DNA of 64,000 nt from Bacteroidota bacterium (GCA_013376995.1 JACAAZ010000010.1:62001-126000); one strand, 5' to 3'. Counted from the first letter of the stretch, positions 36,191-46,058 are shown. The notes: generated from the letters alone by a model not told the origin. Numbers and translations: made by a program.

Positions 36191-36436
36191 TTATTGCACT
36201 ATTCGAATCTTCCTGCTATAATTCCAATTGTTTTTGAGCGTTGAAATGCGATAAAACTTTACCACTTTCCCCCGGAGTTCTTTTTTTGCTTTCCGGATAC
36301 AGCAGGCTACCATGGATAGCATATCCTGCTCTGCGGCTTCATGATATAGCATGTCTTCATCTCTTAGTTCTGGATGCTGTTTCCTGATTCTGCCCTGGAG
36401 TTCAACCCATTGATCAGGAGTGAGGATTTCATTCAT
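36191..36436 (-). CDS. CsbD-like small protein
   Basis: 81 residues. The stretch TPDQWVELQGRIRKQHPELRDEDMLYHEAAEQDMLSMVACCIRK is split as W..L..R..HPEL.DEDMLY.E, which follows the pattern of small CsbD-like stress proteins common in Bacteroidota (W..LKGKLK..P.L.DEDLLY.EG). The C-terminal part is basic (KAKKELRGKVVKFYR, then NYSRKIRIVQ) and diverges. It directly precedes the PIG-L gene with a 2-bp gap. If the family link holds it is a stress-induced protein of unknown mechanism. Confidence 0.6.
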   Translation of the reverse strand: MNEILTPDQWVELQGRIRKQHPELRDEDMLYHEAAEQDMLSMVACCIRKAKKELRGKVVKFYRISTLKNNWNYSRKIRIVQ

Positions 36437-36718
36437 TTATTCTTCATTATTTATTAATCCGGTTAAGTAGGGATTAAAAGTAATTTGGTAAAAGATGAAA
36501 CACATTACATAATTCCTGCAGTGTTTTATATAGTTCACACATTAGCTGATTACCTGTTAGTCACCAACCTTGCATTATATCAATGCTAGTTGAAAAACCA
36601 GTAGGATTTCCTGATTCATTTTCCATGATTACTTCAACCTAATCCTTGAATTAACCTATTAAGAAAACGGTTCTGATTTGCTTTTCCCAAAGAATGAATG
36701 AGCAAAAATTATTCTGAA

Positions 36719-36862
36719 AATCACGGTTATGAACCCCGGGGCTCTCGTCACGAGAAAGATTGATGCTACGTTGATAAATTTCTCTTTCGTGACGAGACTG
36801 AACCCATTTTCCGCCCCAATGGGCGGGGTATTAAACCCTCCGTCACGACTTTGACGCGACGG
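36719..36862. repeat. 144-bp direct repeat, copy 1 (downstream of the phosphorylase gene)
   Basis: Matches 39612-39755 without gaps, with five substitutions by hand alignment. Contains an imperfect inverted repeat (CTCGTCACGA ... TCGTGACGAG), a CCGCCCC/GGGGCGG type palindrome (here with AT in the centre) and the left arm of a third hairpin whose right arm is lost in this copy. Confidence 0.9.
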
Positions 36863-36922
36863 GATTGTTCAACATCTGTTTTCAATGCATTTCGTTTTTG
36901 AAAACAGTGTTTCACGAATAAA

Positions 36923-39469
36923 TTAATGCTGCCACAATATTTTCGAAATCTCAAGGGGTACTGTTATATCCTTCAGGCAAGGCACAACTCTGGCGGTATA
37001 ATCTGATGCCGGGCGTGACGTTGTTATCGCCGCCTGATAATTGAAATTTGCAGCTGAACCTCCTGGTTTTGAGTCAGGTTTCATTATTTGTACACTTGGG
37101 CCATCTCCATTTAAACCGTCTGCATACAATTCGACCTGCACTATACCAGGGTCAATCCCCTCAAGAAACAACGGGACTTCAAAATTAATCTGCGTACCAA
37201 CTGTTTCTGCTTTTATTTGGCCAAACCGGATAGAATCCCAACTATTCTCAAGATTTTTCAATTGTTCGCATATGGCTTTTGCATATTCACCTTTATTTTT
37301 TGCACGCTTAAGATATGCTTCTGCAGCAGGCAGATAGTGTTGTTCCGTATATTCACGAACTGTCCGGTCAGCAGAAAATCGCGGGGTCAATTTTGCCATA
37401 CTTTCGCGCATCCTGCCTATCCAGGCTTTAGGGATTCCCTTTTCGCTGCAGTTATAGAACTCAGGTATAACCTCTTGCTCAAGGATTGAATAAAGTTGTT
37501 CAGCATCCCTGGAATCCCAATCCGGATCATCTCCATGTTCATTACCATCTCCCAAGGACCAGCCTAGCTCCGGTGAGTAAGCTTCTGCCCACCATCCATC
37601 TAATTCAGAGATGTTAATACCTCCGTTTACCAATACCTTCATGCCGCTGGTTCCACTAGCTTCCCATGGGCGCCGGGGTGTATTGATCCATACATCCACT
37701 CCCTGCACTAGGTTTTCGGCAATTTGCATATCATAATCAGCCAGGAATATTACAGGTGGGTGAATAGCATATTGCCTGATAAATTGTACCCAATCATTAA
37801 TTAAACTCTTTCCTTCATGGTCCGATGGATGAGCCTTTCCAGTCAGGATAAGCTGCACAGGAAACTTTTGGTTTGTCAACAATCGAAATAATCGTTGCGG
37901 ATCGTGCAACAGTAAATTTGGCCTTTTATATGTGGCAAAACGCCTTGCAAAGCCGAGAGTTAATACTTCGGGATCAAATAAATGCCTGGCCTGTTCAATT
38001 AAATCTGGAGAAGCTCCTGAACCTGCTAATTGCCTTGTGAAATTTTCCCTCGCAAACCTGATCAGTGATTGATTGGCATTAGTCCGCATTTTCCATAGCT
38101 TTTCATCGGAAACAAGCCGGATATTCGCTTCAAGGGATTTATTCATTCCCTGCCAGCGGTCTTTACCACATGCTTTCGTCCATACTTCATCGGCCTCTTT
38201 GGAGTCCCATGTTGGCATATGCACTCCATTGGTCACATATCCGACAGGAACTTCGTTTGTTGGCCATGAAGGAAAAAGTGGTTCGAAAATGTGACGGCTG
38301 ACTTCACCATGCAATCGACTAACACCGTTAATTGCGCCACTTCCCCTTATTGCCAGGTAGGCCATATTGAACATTTCAGATTCATCCAAGGGATTTTGAC
38401 GACCTAAACCCAGCAATTGCTGCATGCTTATCCCCAGCTTGTTTTCAGCATATGTTCCGAGGTATTGTTTGACAAGTTCTGATGGAAACTGGTCGAACCC
38501 TGCCCTTACTGCAGTGTGTGTGGTAAAAAGATTCCCTGCTCTTGTAGCAGCCAGGGCCACACCAAATGGCTGGTCATTGTCTTTCATAAAGCAATATGCG
38601 CGTTCCAGGATCGCAAAAGCTGCATGGCCTTCGTTGAGATGACATACCTGGGGTTCAATACCAAGTTCTTTTAACAGTCGCCAGCCACCAATTCCAAGCA
38701 CCATTTCCTGTTTGAGCCTAAGTTCGGCCCCCCCGCCATATAATTCACTGGTAATGCCACGGTGAACGGGCAGGTTGGCTGTGTCATTGCTATCAAGCAA
38801 ATAAAGATTTACCCTGCCAACCTGTGCCTTCCATGCCCGTAACCAGACAGAAAATCCGGGAAATGCAATCTCCAGGCGCAGCCACTCCCCATTTGCATTT
38901 CGTAATGGTGAGATGGGTAATTGTCCCGGGTCATTATATGGATAGAGCTCTAGCTGATTGCCGTTATTGTCAATTTGCTGCCGGAAGTATCCTTGCTGAT
39001 AAAGAAGCCCGACAGCCGCAACAGGAACGCCCAGATCACTGGCGGTTTTAAGCTGATCCCCGGCTACGTTACCTAATCCGCCTGAATATATTGGCAGTGC
39101 TTCACTTAACATGAATTCCATGCTGAAATAAGCTACAGCTGTTAACAAAGCATCCGGATGGGTTATCTTAAACCAGGCATCTGATTTGTTAGCCTCGATC
39201 CTGATTTTAACAAGTTCATCTATCTTCTTATGAATCCTGGGTTCATTCATCACTGTTTGAAACCGATCGCGCGAAACTGTCTGTAATACAACCCACGGGT
39301 TATGAGTAAGATCCCAAAGTTCAGAATCAAAGATTCTCCATATTTCATCAGCTGAATGATCCCATGACCAGCGCAGGTCAAGTGCAAGTTCAGATAGTGA
39401 ATCAAATCCGTCGATTTTGCCAGGTAGGCTGGTATCGACTGGTTCCTTGATTAAGAGTTCATGATTCAT
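36923..39469 (-). CDS. glgP: Alpha-glucan (glycogen/maltodextrin) phosphorylase
   Basis: Cytoplasmic GT35 enzyme releasing glucose-1-phosphate from alpha-1,4-glucans. Its 848 residues match the short bacterial/archaeal subfamily (TIGR02094 type): an N-terminal DUF3417-like domain (SELALDLRWSWDHSADEIWRIFD), the phosphorylase core (AYFSMEFMLSEALPIYSGGLG, VCHLNEGHAAF, FTTHTAVRAGFD) and the PLP site EASGTSGMKVLVNGG with the cofactor lysine at K611. The gene sits between two copies of a 144-bp repeat. The co-oriented downstream genes are sugar-active, so this is probably a carbohydrate storage or stress locus. Confidence 0.93.
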   Translation of the reverse strand: MNHELLIKEPVDTSLPGKIDGFDSLSELALDLRWSWDHSADEIWRIFDSELWDLTHNPWVVLQTVSRDRFQTVMNEPRIHKKIDELVKIRIEANKSDAWFKITHPDALLTAVAYFSMEFMLSEALPIYSGGLGNVAGDQLKTASDLGVPVAAVGLLYQQGYFRQQIDNNGNQLELYPYNDPGQLPISPLRNANGEWLRLEIAFPGFSVWLRAWKAQVGRVNLYLLDSNDTANLPVHRGITSELYGGGAELRLKQEMVLGIGGWRLLKELGIEPQVCHLNEGHAAFAILERAYCFMKDNDQPFGVALAATRAGNLFTTHTAVRAGFDQFPSELVKQYLGTYAENKLGISMQQLLGLGRQNPLDESEMFNMAYLAIRGSGAINGVSRLHGEVSRHIFEPLFPSWPTNEVPVGYVTNGVHMPTWDSKEADEVWTKACGKDRWQGMNKSLEANIRLVSDEKLWKMRTNANQSLIRFARENFTRQLAGSGASPDLIEQARHLFDPEVLTLGFARRFATYKRPNLLLHDPQRLFRLLTNQKFPVQLILTGKAHPSDHEGKSLINDWVQFIRQYAIHPPVIFLADYDMQIAENLVQGVDVWINTPRRPWEASGTSGMKVLVNGGINISELDGWWAEAYSPELGWSLGDGNEHGDDPDWDSRDAEQLYSILEQEVIPEFYNCSEKGIPKAWIGRMRESMAKLTPRFSADRTVREYTEQHYLPAAEAYLKRAKNKGEYAKAICEQLKNLENSWDSIRFGQIKAETVGTQINFEVPLFLEGIDPGIVQVELYADGLNGDGPSVQIMKPDSKPGGSAANFNYQAAITTSRPASDYTARVVPCLKDITVPLEISKILWQH

Positions 39470-39611
39470 GGCATGGCATTAATGGTTTAGAGAGCAAGCT
39501 AAATTCAGGAAGGATGAATGCCCTGGTACTAGTATAACAAGTATCAGGCCCAATAGATTACAGGACAACTCATAACTAACTGTTTTATAAGTCAATCAGG
39601 AAAAAAAAGAT

Positions 39612-39767
39612 AATCACGGGTATGAACCCCAGGGCTCTCGTCACGAGAAAGATTGATGCTACGTTGATAAATTTCTCTTTCGTGACGAGACTGGACCCAT
39701 TTTCCGCCCCAAGGGGCGGGGTATTAAACCCTCCGTCACGTCTTTGACGCGACGGAGGGTTTAATAC
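39612..39767. repeat. 144-bp direct repeat, copy 2, with an intact long hairpin
   Basis: Second copy of the repeat, upstream of the phosphorylase gene and in the same orientation. Here the third hairpin is complete: 17-bp perfect arms (39721-39737 and 39751-39767, outer bases GTATTAAACCC/GGGTTTAATAC) plus an inner CGTC-TTT-GACG, separated by a single mismatch. The CCGCCCC-AA-GGGGCGG palindrome is at 39704-39719. It looks like a mobile or folded intergenic unit; no coding capacity. Confidence 0.9.
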
Positions 39768-39886
39768 CCTTTGAGAATGGGCAATTAAGCAACATTGTTC
39801 AGGTGTGGCTTGCGCGAAATGGAACTCTTCGAGGTGTTGATCAGGCTATAACAACAAATTCAGCAGATTAATGGATACCCGGCTAC

Positions 39887-41857
39887 CTAAAGCTTCACCA
39901 GTTTTCGCATGAAACTTTGATTGCCTTTTGTATCAATTTTCAGCAAGTAGATCCCGGATGGAACGGATGAGATGTCAAATGTGAGCTCGCCAGGATTCCC
40001 CCATTCTGAAATAATTTTACAGTTCACTGACATCAGGCTAACTTTTCTGATCTCGCAAGACTTGTCTGTTTGGAGTGTGAATACCTCGTTTACAGGGTTA
40101 TTGCCAATACTAAATACTGCTAAATTATCATCAGCAATTCCATGAGGTGATGCCTGGTTGCGGGCAATATTGGAAAAAGAGGAAGCCTGAGATTTTGAGC
40201 CGCTGCAATCAGCATCCAGGATAGCTTCTATAAGGTAATAAACATCCCCTGGAGGAGCATTCAGATCGGAATATTGGTTGACACTGCCGGATACGGAGGC
40301 TATCAGCTGAAGACTGCCTGCATTTATTCCCCTGTAGATATTATAAGTATAAACCAAAGTTCCCGAATACTCCTGCCATATCAGGTTCCAGGTTGTGCCT
40401 ACACCCTGGTTGATAGATAAATGCATAGTGCTGTGGCTGTCTCCCTGATATTCTTGTGAACATTTATCAAGTACTGAAATGGCATATGATTCCGATTTAA
40501 TTATAGGATCCGACTGATCATCAATATATTCGCCTGGCAAAGAAGCCGGGAAGGAACCAAGCCGGGTGAACTGCCCGGAAACATTACCTTCTTTTAACAG
40601 GTAAACAGAGTCAGCAGTGTTTAACAAGGGTTTATTCCAGATGATCCTGTTGTGCGATGTTGCCGAATCAACAGTAACGATACATAGTTCAGGCCAATAG
40701 AAATTCGGGGTGATCATGACCGTAACGGAATCGCTGCATGTACTGCCATTCGCAAGTTGCGCAGTAACTTCATAGGTTGTGGTTTTATCGGGAGAAGCAA
40801 CAGGATTAGCAATATTGTCAGCATTTAGCCCGGTAGAAGGTTCCCAGTGGTAGGATTCGAAAACAGGACGGTAAGCATAGATTTTCCCCTCATCGCTTAT
40901 ATAAAGAACGGTTTTGTTATCAGGACAAGCTACATCAGTATATTTATCCATCCAATTATCCCCGATAAATTCCAGGTCATCTCCATAATGCGTAAATTTT
41001 GCAAGTCCTGAATAATCACATAAAAAACCAGTAGAATCATTCCAAAGAGCAAAGCCATTACTTCCGAAGATTGAGGTTTGATTCCATGTTGCACCGCCGT
41101 CTAGTGTTTTAAACAAGTAACTATCAGTTTGAAGATAACCGGTATTTTCATTTGCAAAGGCTAGTCTGAGATTAAATGGATAAGAGGATTGTGCAGCTGG
41201 CGAATTCGTCCAAGTATCTCCCCCATCCAGCGTTATTAAGAGAATGCCCATATTCTGCATAATATCATGATCCCCTGCAATAAATCCCTTTACACCATTA
41301 ACGAATACAATATCATTTAATGATGAAAAGGTTCCACTTTCAACAGGGTTCCAGTTAATTCCTCCATCTGTGGTTTTCAGGATGCGTCCGTATCTGCCAA
41401 TAACAAAACCCGTGAAAGGATTGATAAACTTTACACGGTTGAAGTGCTCTGCCGGGTTATCATAGATAATACTCCAGTTAACCCCACCATCAATTGTTTT
41501 GGCTATTTTACCACTGCCCGATACAATATAACCTATGCCGGGAGAACTAAAGTTTACGGATTCCCAGTTTTCATCGTTAAGAAAAGTTGTCAGGGCCCAG
41601 TTTTGCCCATTGTCAGTCGACCTCAGGATGGTGCCGCTATCACCGACAATAAATCCATGATCCGGGTCATAGAAATTTATCTGGTTCAGGCTATTTGTAG
41701 TATGGCTAGCGACTGAACCCGGGTTCGTACTAGCTTGCAGCTGTTTTGACTCTCCACAATGGATATAGAGGGTATCAGGAACTGAGATAAGACATTGAGC
41801 ATTCAACATCGATAACAAAGAGAGAATCAAGGCTAAACAGAGGAAAGATTTTTTCAT
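39887..41857 (-). CDS. T9SS-secreted Ycf48/BNR-type propeller protein
   Basis: 656-residue secreted protein. Signal peptide (MKKSFLCLALILSLLSMLNAQ), then a propeller of Ycf48/BNR-like repeats (about 45-330) with the pattern GxxGxxGxILxTxDGGxxW (DHGFIVGDSGTILRSTDNGQNW, GYIVSGSGKIAKTIDGGVNW, GFVIGRYGRILKTTDGGINW). Ig/fibronectin-like modules follow (VMITPNFYWPELCIVTVDSA; YNIYRGINAGSLQLIASVSG) and a type A sorting domain ends it (IGNNPVNEVFTL ... PSGIYLLKIDTKG). Located on the surface or released by T9SS. Function unknown. Confidence 0.87.
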   Translation of the reverse strand: MKKSFLCLALILSLLSMLNAQCLISVPDTLYIHCGESKQLQASTNPGSVASHTTNSLNQINFYDPDHGFIVGDSGTILRSTDNGQNWALTTFLNDENWESVNFSSPGIGYIVSGSGKIAKTIDGGVNWSIIYDNPAEHFNRVKFINPFTGFVIGRYGRILKTTDGGINWNPVESGTFSSLNDIVFVNGVKGFIAGDHDIMQNMGILLITLDGGDTWTNSPAAQSSYPFNLRLAFANENTGYLQTDSYLFKTLDGGATWNQTSIFGSNGFALWNDSTGFLCDYSGLAKFTHYGDDLEFIGDNWMDKYTDVACPDNKTVLYISDEGKIYAYRPVFESYHWEPSTGLNADNIANPVASPDKTTTYEVTAQLANGSTCSDSVTVMITPNFYWPELCIVTVDSATSHNRIIWNKPLLNTADSVYLLKEGNVSGQFTRLGSFPASLPGEYIDDQSDPIIKSESYAISVLDKCSQEYQGDSHSTMHLSINQGVGTTWNLIWQEYSGTLVYTYNIYRGINAGSLQLIASVSGSVNQYSDLNAPPGDVYYLIEAILDADCSGSKSQASSFSNIARNQASPHGIADDNLAVFSIGNNPVNEVFTLQTDKSCEIRKVSLMSVNCKIISEWGNPGELTFDISSVPSGIYLLKIDTKGNQSFMRKLVKL

Positions 41858-41949
41858 GGGAGAGGGTATATAGAAAAAACATAGTGAATGCTTGAATGAT
41901 CAACTTTCAAGAGCCAACACACAGTTGAACATTGCTCTTATGAATAGTA

Positions 41950-41957
41950 CAAATATA
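41950..41957 (-). promoter_or_regulatory. Candidate -7 box (TATATTTG)
   Basis: Exact TAnnTTTG match on the minus strand, 93 bp upstream of the propeller protein start. The -33 region (AATG) is weak. Confidence 0.4.
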
Positions 41958-42061
41958 GAAAAACGAGATATAATGCATTCACCACTTTCCAATATTTTCA
42001 TTGAACGAAATTTTACCAGGTTTTCCGGATCGTTTTTGAAGTAAACCTGCCTACATTAAAG

Positions 42062-42099
42062 AAAACCACCGGTAATTCTTACGATTTACCAGTGGTTTT
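42062..42099 (-). terminator. Bidirectional hairpin terminator
   Basis: Arms AAAACCAC-c-GGTAA (42062-42075) and TTACC-a-GTGGTTTT (42086-42099) pair around a 10-nt loop; the minus-strand side ends in GGTGGTTTTCTTT. Lies after the lipoprotein pseudogene in its reading direction. Confidence 0.65.
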
Positions 42100-42214
42100 G
42101 GAGAATCTCACTAATGCTGCCAGCTAAAAATCACCAGAGTTTTCAGATGATAGCCTTTAGTTTGACTATATATAGTTTGGATTGAGATTCAATAATTCGA
42201 GTTAATCCGGCTAA

Positions 42215-42674
42215 TTATTTGTCGAACCTGAGTATTTCATTTGATGCAGCATTATCATCACGAAGCCGGATCTCAGTAGTGGTAATCTTGTCTGTAAGCC
42301 ATTTGTGGCTCAGCTTATTCATCAGTTTATCCCCGTTCACCGAGATCTTGAATTTATTCAACATGTCGTATGCGGAAACGCTTCCGCTTTCATCAATCTT
42401 TGTAGTTCCTTTCGCCAGTTTCCGGCTGCCAATGAATGAGGTGTCGGCAGAAGTGGCAACAAATGTACAATCGCTGTTAAATTGAAACCTGTAAGCTGAA
42501 TAAACAGCAGATTGATCGGTTCCGGGTTCGGAATACTGCGTCACCAACTACTCTCCACTTGAAACTATTTTCGACTTGGCAGCAAGATCAGCAACCAGGT
42601 CAGATGTTGAATCATTTTTTGGAACAGGAGGCATTAAGGATAGCCAGGACGGGTAAAAGAAGCAGTGCTTTCAT
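42215..42674 (-). pseudogene. Broken lipocalin-like lipoprotein gene (frameshift plus stop)
   Basis: Translating from the ATG at 42672-42674 gives a lipoprotein signal (MKALLLLPVLAILNASCSKK) that stops at once after a run of six A. Dropping one A restores CSKNDSTSDLVADLAAKSKIVSSGE, which then meets TAG where a Trp (TGG) is expected, followed by LVTQYSEPGTDQ and an intact 110-codon remainder (FQFNSDCTFVATSADTS, WLTDKITTTEIRLRDDNAASNEILRFDK). The remainder matches the small secreted lipocalin-like proteins of Bacteroidota with an EW.VT start and a DDNAASN.L.F ending. The two lesions make expression of the full protein unlikely; sequencing error could explain one of them. Confidence 0.75.
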
Positions 42675-42949
42675 ATGTATGTACTTTGGGTTTTTGGTTA
42701 ATTGATGATACAAAGTAAAAGCGTTATTTAGAAAAATTCTAAATAATGAGGATGAAATGGAATTTTTGTATCCTGAACCGGGATTTATCACGCCTATTTA
42801 TGGAATCGGCTCTGAGGAAGACATTAATACTTGATTAAAGCAATGCCTGAAAAGGATAGTAACTAATGTACGATCCAGCCACTAGGAGCGAATAATTACG
42901 GGAATTATTACTTTTTGTCCGGAGTGTGAGAAACGAATTACAGAAAAGA

Positions 42950-44968
42950 TCAAATCAAAGAAATAGAATTATTAAGGTTATGCTCGTGCGGGACGGAGAG
43001 CTTCTTCCTTACCCGTGTGCGGGCTACTTCAATGCTTTTTATCGAATGACCTGTAAGGGAAGAGATCTCACGTGTATTCATATCCAGGCGAATAAAAGAA
43101 CATAAGCGACGTTCGGCAGGAGTCAGCTCTGGATATTGTTCTATTAGCCTGGTCTGGAATCCCGGATGTACTTCATTAAATTGGACTTCAAATTCTTTCC
43201 AGGCATTTGGCGCTAATTCCTGTTTCAGCTGAACCTGCAAATGCTGGATTGCTGCACCAGAAATTTCGTTTTTTTTCAGTTCTTCCAACTCATTGATCAG
43301 TCTTTCAAGCAGTTGGTTTTTCTGGTTAATAAATACTGTTTTTGAAGTGAGCTCCCTTTCCTTGGTTGTAAGATCTTCGTTCAGTTTCTCAATTTTCTGC
43401 TCATGCTGCTGCTTAATGATCCCGGACTTGCGCTTTGCTTCCTTCTGCCTTTTGTATACCAGCCATACCAATGCAATACTCAGTATAAGGCAAAGCAAAA
43501 GCAGGAAGAGTATACTGTTCCTGGTGCGGATCGCTTGTTTTTGCAGCAGGCTGTTCTGGGTTAGTGCAGTATTCTCTTTTTTCAGTTCATGCTGCACAAA
43601 TCCTGCTTCAATTTCTTCAATAGTCCGGTACTTGTCAGATGAATAAATACTATCCTTATAGGTAATGACCTCTTTAAGGAAAGACAAGGCTTGTTTCGCA
43701 TCCCCATTCTTTTCATAACAATTTGAAAGGCAATCATTTGCTTCAAGCTGGGCTTTCAATGTTCCGGTTTGTTTTGCCAGGCTAAGAGCATCTTTTGCAT
43801 ACCTGATTGCGCTGTTTATTTCGCCACCGGAGAGTTCAAGATTTGCTATTTCGACAAGAGCATCCGCTTGTTCAGCTTTAGCGCCAATTTGCTCAAATAG
43901 CTTGTATGACTTATTATAATATGCTATTGCAATGTCCCGATCATTCTTAATAGAATATAATTTCCCTGTTTGCATATAGCATGAAGCAAGGAATGACTTA
44001 TCACCAGATTTCTCAGCCAATTTAAGAGCATCTTTCAGGAATTGCTCGGCATTTTCGTAATCCTTTAGGTCTGCATAGGCATCTGCCAGGTTTTTATACC
44101 TGATAATCAGCCTGTATTCATCATTTTTTGCCTTAACGATCTTTAAGGATTGGTTATAGTAATCAAGGGCACGAAAAGGATCGCCGTTATCAAGATAAAG
44201 ATTTCCAATATTATTCATACAATCAGAGGCTGCCACATCATCTTTCAGATCCCTGAATTGAGTAATAGCTTTTTGATACGATTCCATCGCTTTGGAGAAA
44301 TCGCCTCTTTTCCGGTAGACATTTCCAAGGTTGTTATAACAAATTGCCGTTTCATCCTTCTGACCTGATTTAATGGCAACATCCAATGCCTTATTGTAAC
44401 AGATAATTGCATCTTTCAGGTTTCCAATCTGTTTCTGCACAATTCCCATCCCGGTATAGCACCAGAAACTTCCTGATTTATCATTTGCTTTTACGTAATA
44501 CTCCATGGATTCCTGGTATTTCTCCATGGCTTCTTTATAATGACTCTGTTCGAGGAAAACTTCTGCAAAATTGAAAATACACTCTGCTATCTCGTAAGGA
44601 TCATCCAGTGATTTGGCCAGGAGAAGCGCTGCATCATAGTTTTGCAGTGCCTTGTCATAGGCAAGGCCCTGGTAGTAGTTCAGCCCCAGGCCAAGGTAAG
44701 CCTTTATCAAGGTTTTGGTGATACCTTTTTTACCATTTCTGCTTCCACTGCCCAGGCAATCTTTGGCTTTTTGAATAGCCTTCTTATAAAGGCTTTCTGC
44801 AGTATCAGAAGAAGTCCTTTTTGCCTGTCCTATAATTCTGGTAATACTGGCAGAATCACAGCCGGCTTTGCCTGATTGAGATAAAACCTTCTCCTGGCAA
44901 AACAAGAAGGGAAGCAAAAGCAAAATAAATCTTATAGATTTTATTAAATCTGATAGAAAAGTCCTCAT
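42950..44968 (-). CDS. TPR sensor/regulator with LuxR-like HTH
   Basis: 672 residues from the ATG at 44966-44968 (MRTFLSDLIKSIRFILLLLPFLF), chosen for the signal peptide; an in-frame ATG lies 39 bp upstream. Seven or more tetratricopeptide repeats occupy about residues 60-400 (ICYNNLGNVYRKRGDFSKAMESYQKAI and neighbours). A transmembrane helix follows (SILFLLLLCLILSIALVWLVY), then a coiled coil and a C-terminal HTH (ELTPAERRLCSFIRLDMNTREISSLTGHSIKSIEVARTRVRKKL shortened here to its key parts ELTPAERRL and SIEVARTRVRKKL). Such proteins carry a periplasmic TPR sensor joined to a cytoplasmic DNA-binding domain. Targets unknown. Confidence 0.87.
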   Translation of the reverse strand: MRTFLSDLIKSIRFILLLLPFLFCQEKVLSQSGKAGCDSASITRIIGQAKRTSSDTAESLYKKAIQKAKDCLGSGSRNGKKGITKTLIKAYLGLGLNYYQGLAYDKALQNYDAALLLAKSLDDPYEIAECIFNFAEVFLEQSHYKEAMEKYQESMEYYVKANDKSGSFWCYTGMGIVQKQIGNLKDAIICYNKALDVAIKSGQKDETAICYNNLGNVYRKRGDFSKAMESYQKAITQFRDLKDDVAASDCMNNIGNLYLDNGDPFRALDYYNQSLKIVKAKNDEYRLIIRYKNLADAYADLKDYENAEQFLKDALKLAEKSGDKSFLASCYMQTGKLYSIKNDRDIAIAYYNKSYKLFEQIGAKAEQADALVEIANLELSGGEINSAIRYAKDALSLAKQTGTLKAQLEANDCLSNCYEKNGDAKQALSFLKEVITYKDSIYSSDKYRTIEEIEAGFVQHELKKENTALTQNSLLQKQAIRTRNSILFLLLLCLILSIALVWLVYKRQKEAKRKSGIIKQQHEQKIEKLNEDLTTKERELTSKTVFINQKNQLLERLINELEELKKNEISGAAIQHLQVQLKQELAPNAWKEFEVQFNEVHPGFQTRLIEQYPELTPAERRLCSFIRLDMNTREISSLTGHSIKSIEVARTRVRKKLSVPHEHNLNNSISLI

Positions 44969-45256
44969 AAGAAGAAATATGGAATAAAGATAAATGAATA
45001 AAGACAATATTCAAATTCACCTCATGCGGAAAAGGCAAATAGCATCCTGTTCAGTCGGGGCATAAGAAAAAGCCGGCTATAGCAGAAAAGATAAAGCTGC
45101 TTCTGGTGCGGCAATATACTATCCACAGCAGATAAATTAATAGAAATAAGTTTTCAGCCCTTTACATATACTACTATTAACAATCTATCGATCAATCAGC
45201 TAACTGCATGTTAAGACATAATACTCCTCCTTGCTAATCCAGCAAGTCAATGATAA

Positions 45257-45967
45257 TTAATTCTTCACGCAAATGACAGAGAAGCCATATTCTTTATTAC
45301 AGGCATCCCTGGAAACACCGTTGCTTTTGTAATACATCCAGCGGCCCCAGGCGGTACCGGAACTGAAAACAGTTGAACTCCACCAGTAACCATTATATCC
45401 GGAGTACAGGAATGTACCATCGTCATTTCTGCGGCCACCGGGAAGGGCTGTATAGCCGGTTTCGTTGGTAGCCCCAGTGTTCGGATCATTCCAATGTGTG
45501 GTTCCGGTTTCTTTTAATTTGCCACCTGCTACGCTTTCTCCTCCCAAATGGACGATTAATTGGCTCCATTCTGCATCGTCAGGCAAATGCCAGCCTGCTG
45601 GGCATGCACTCATCGCCGCAGCCCAGTTGTACAAAACGCCGTATGTAGTAAAATTGGCTATAGCTTTAGCTTCATCTATGCTGGTGCCATCATATCCAAA
45701 TACATAATAGCAGGGCTCTGTTTGTGAACCGGTAGCAGGGCCAACAACAGCCGGTAAATATTTCAGGTTTTCTGCTATCCATGTTTGATTACCTAGTGTT
45801 AGAGTTTTGTAAACCCTGCCATCGCGGGGATCGGTAAAGGTACCGGCAGTAATTTTGTTATTGTTGTCATCATCACTTTTAGTACAACTGCTAACTGCAG
45901 CCATCATAATGGCAATGCTTGTTGCTGCCAGTAAAATCATCCATGGGTTGGTTTTTGTTTTCATCAT
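45257..45967 (-). CDS. FISUMP-domain lipoprotein
   Basis: 236-residue lipoprotein; lipobox AAVSSC with Cys28 followed by TKSDDDNNN, an acidic stretch that often directs lipoproteins to the surface in Bacteroidota. The Fibrobacter-succinogenes major paralogous domain fills the rest: DGRVYKTLTLGNQTWIAENL, YGVLYNWAAAMSACPAGWHLP, EWSQLIVHLGG, ETGYTALPGGRRNDDG, GYWWSSTVFSSGTAWGRWM and GFSVICVKN. The fold is C-type-lectin-like and binding is the usual suggestion. Located 91 bp after the propeller gene upstream; possibly the tail of that operon. Confidence 0.88.
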   Translation of the reverse strand: MMKTKTNPWMILLAATSIAIMMAAVSSCTKSDDDNNNKITAGTFTDPRDGRVYKTLTLGNQTWIAENLKYLPAVVGPATGSQTEPCYYVFGYDGTSIDEAKAIANFTTYGVLYNWAAAMSACPAGWHLPDDAEWSQLIVHLGGESVAGGKLKETGTTHWNDPNTGATNETGYTALPGGRRNDDGTFLYSGYNGYWWSSTVFSSGTAWGRWMYYKSNGVSRDACNKEYGFSVICVKN

Positions 45968-46058
45968 CAGGTGTTTTACTTAATTTATATTTCAGTTTTT
46001 TAGCCAGAAATGAATATTATCCTGTATTACTATTTTCTGTTATGAGATGGGATAGGCA

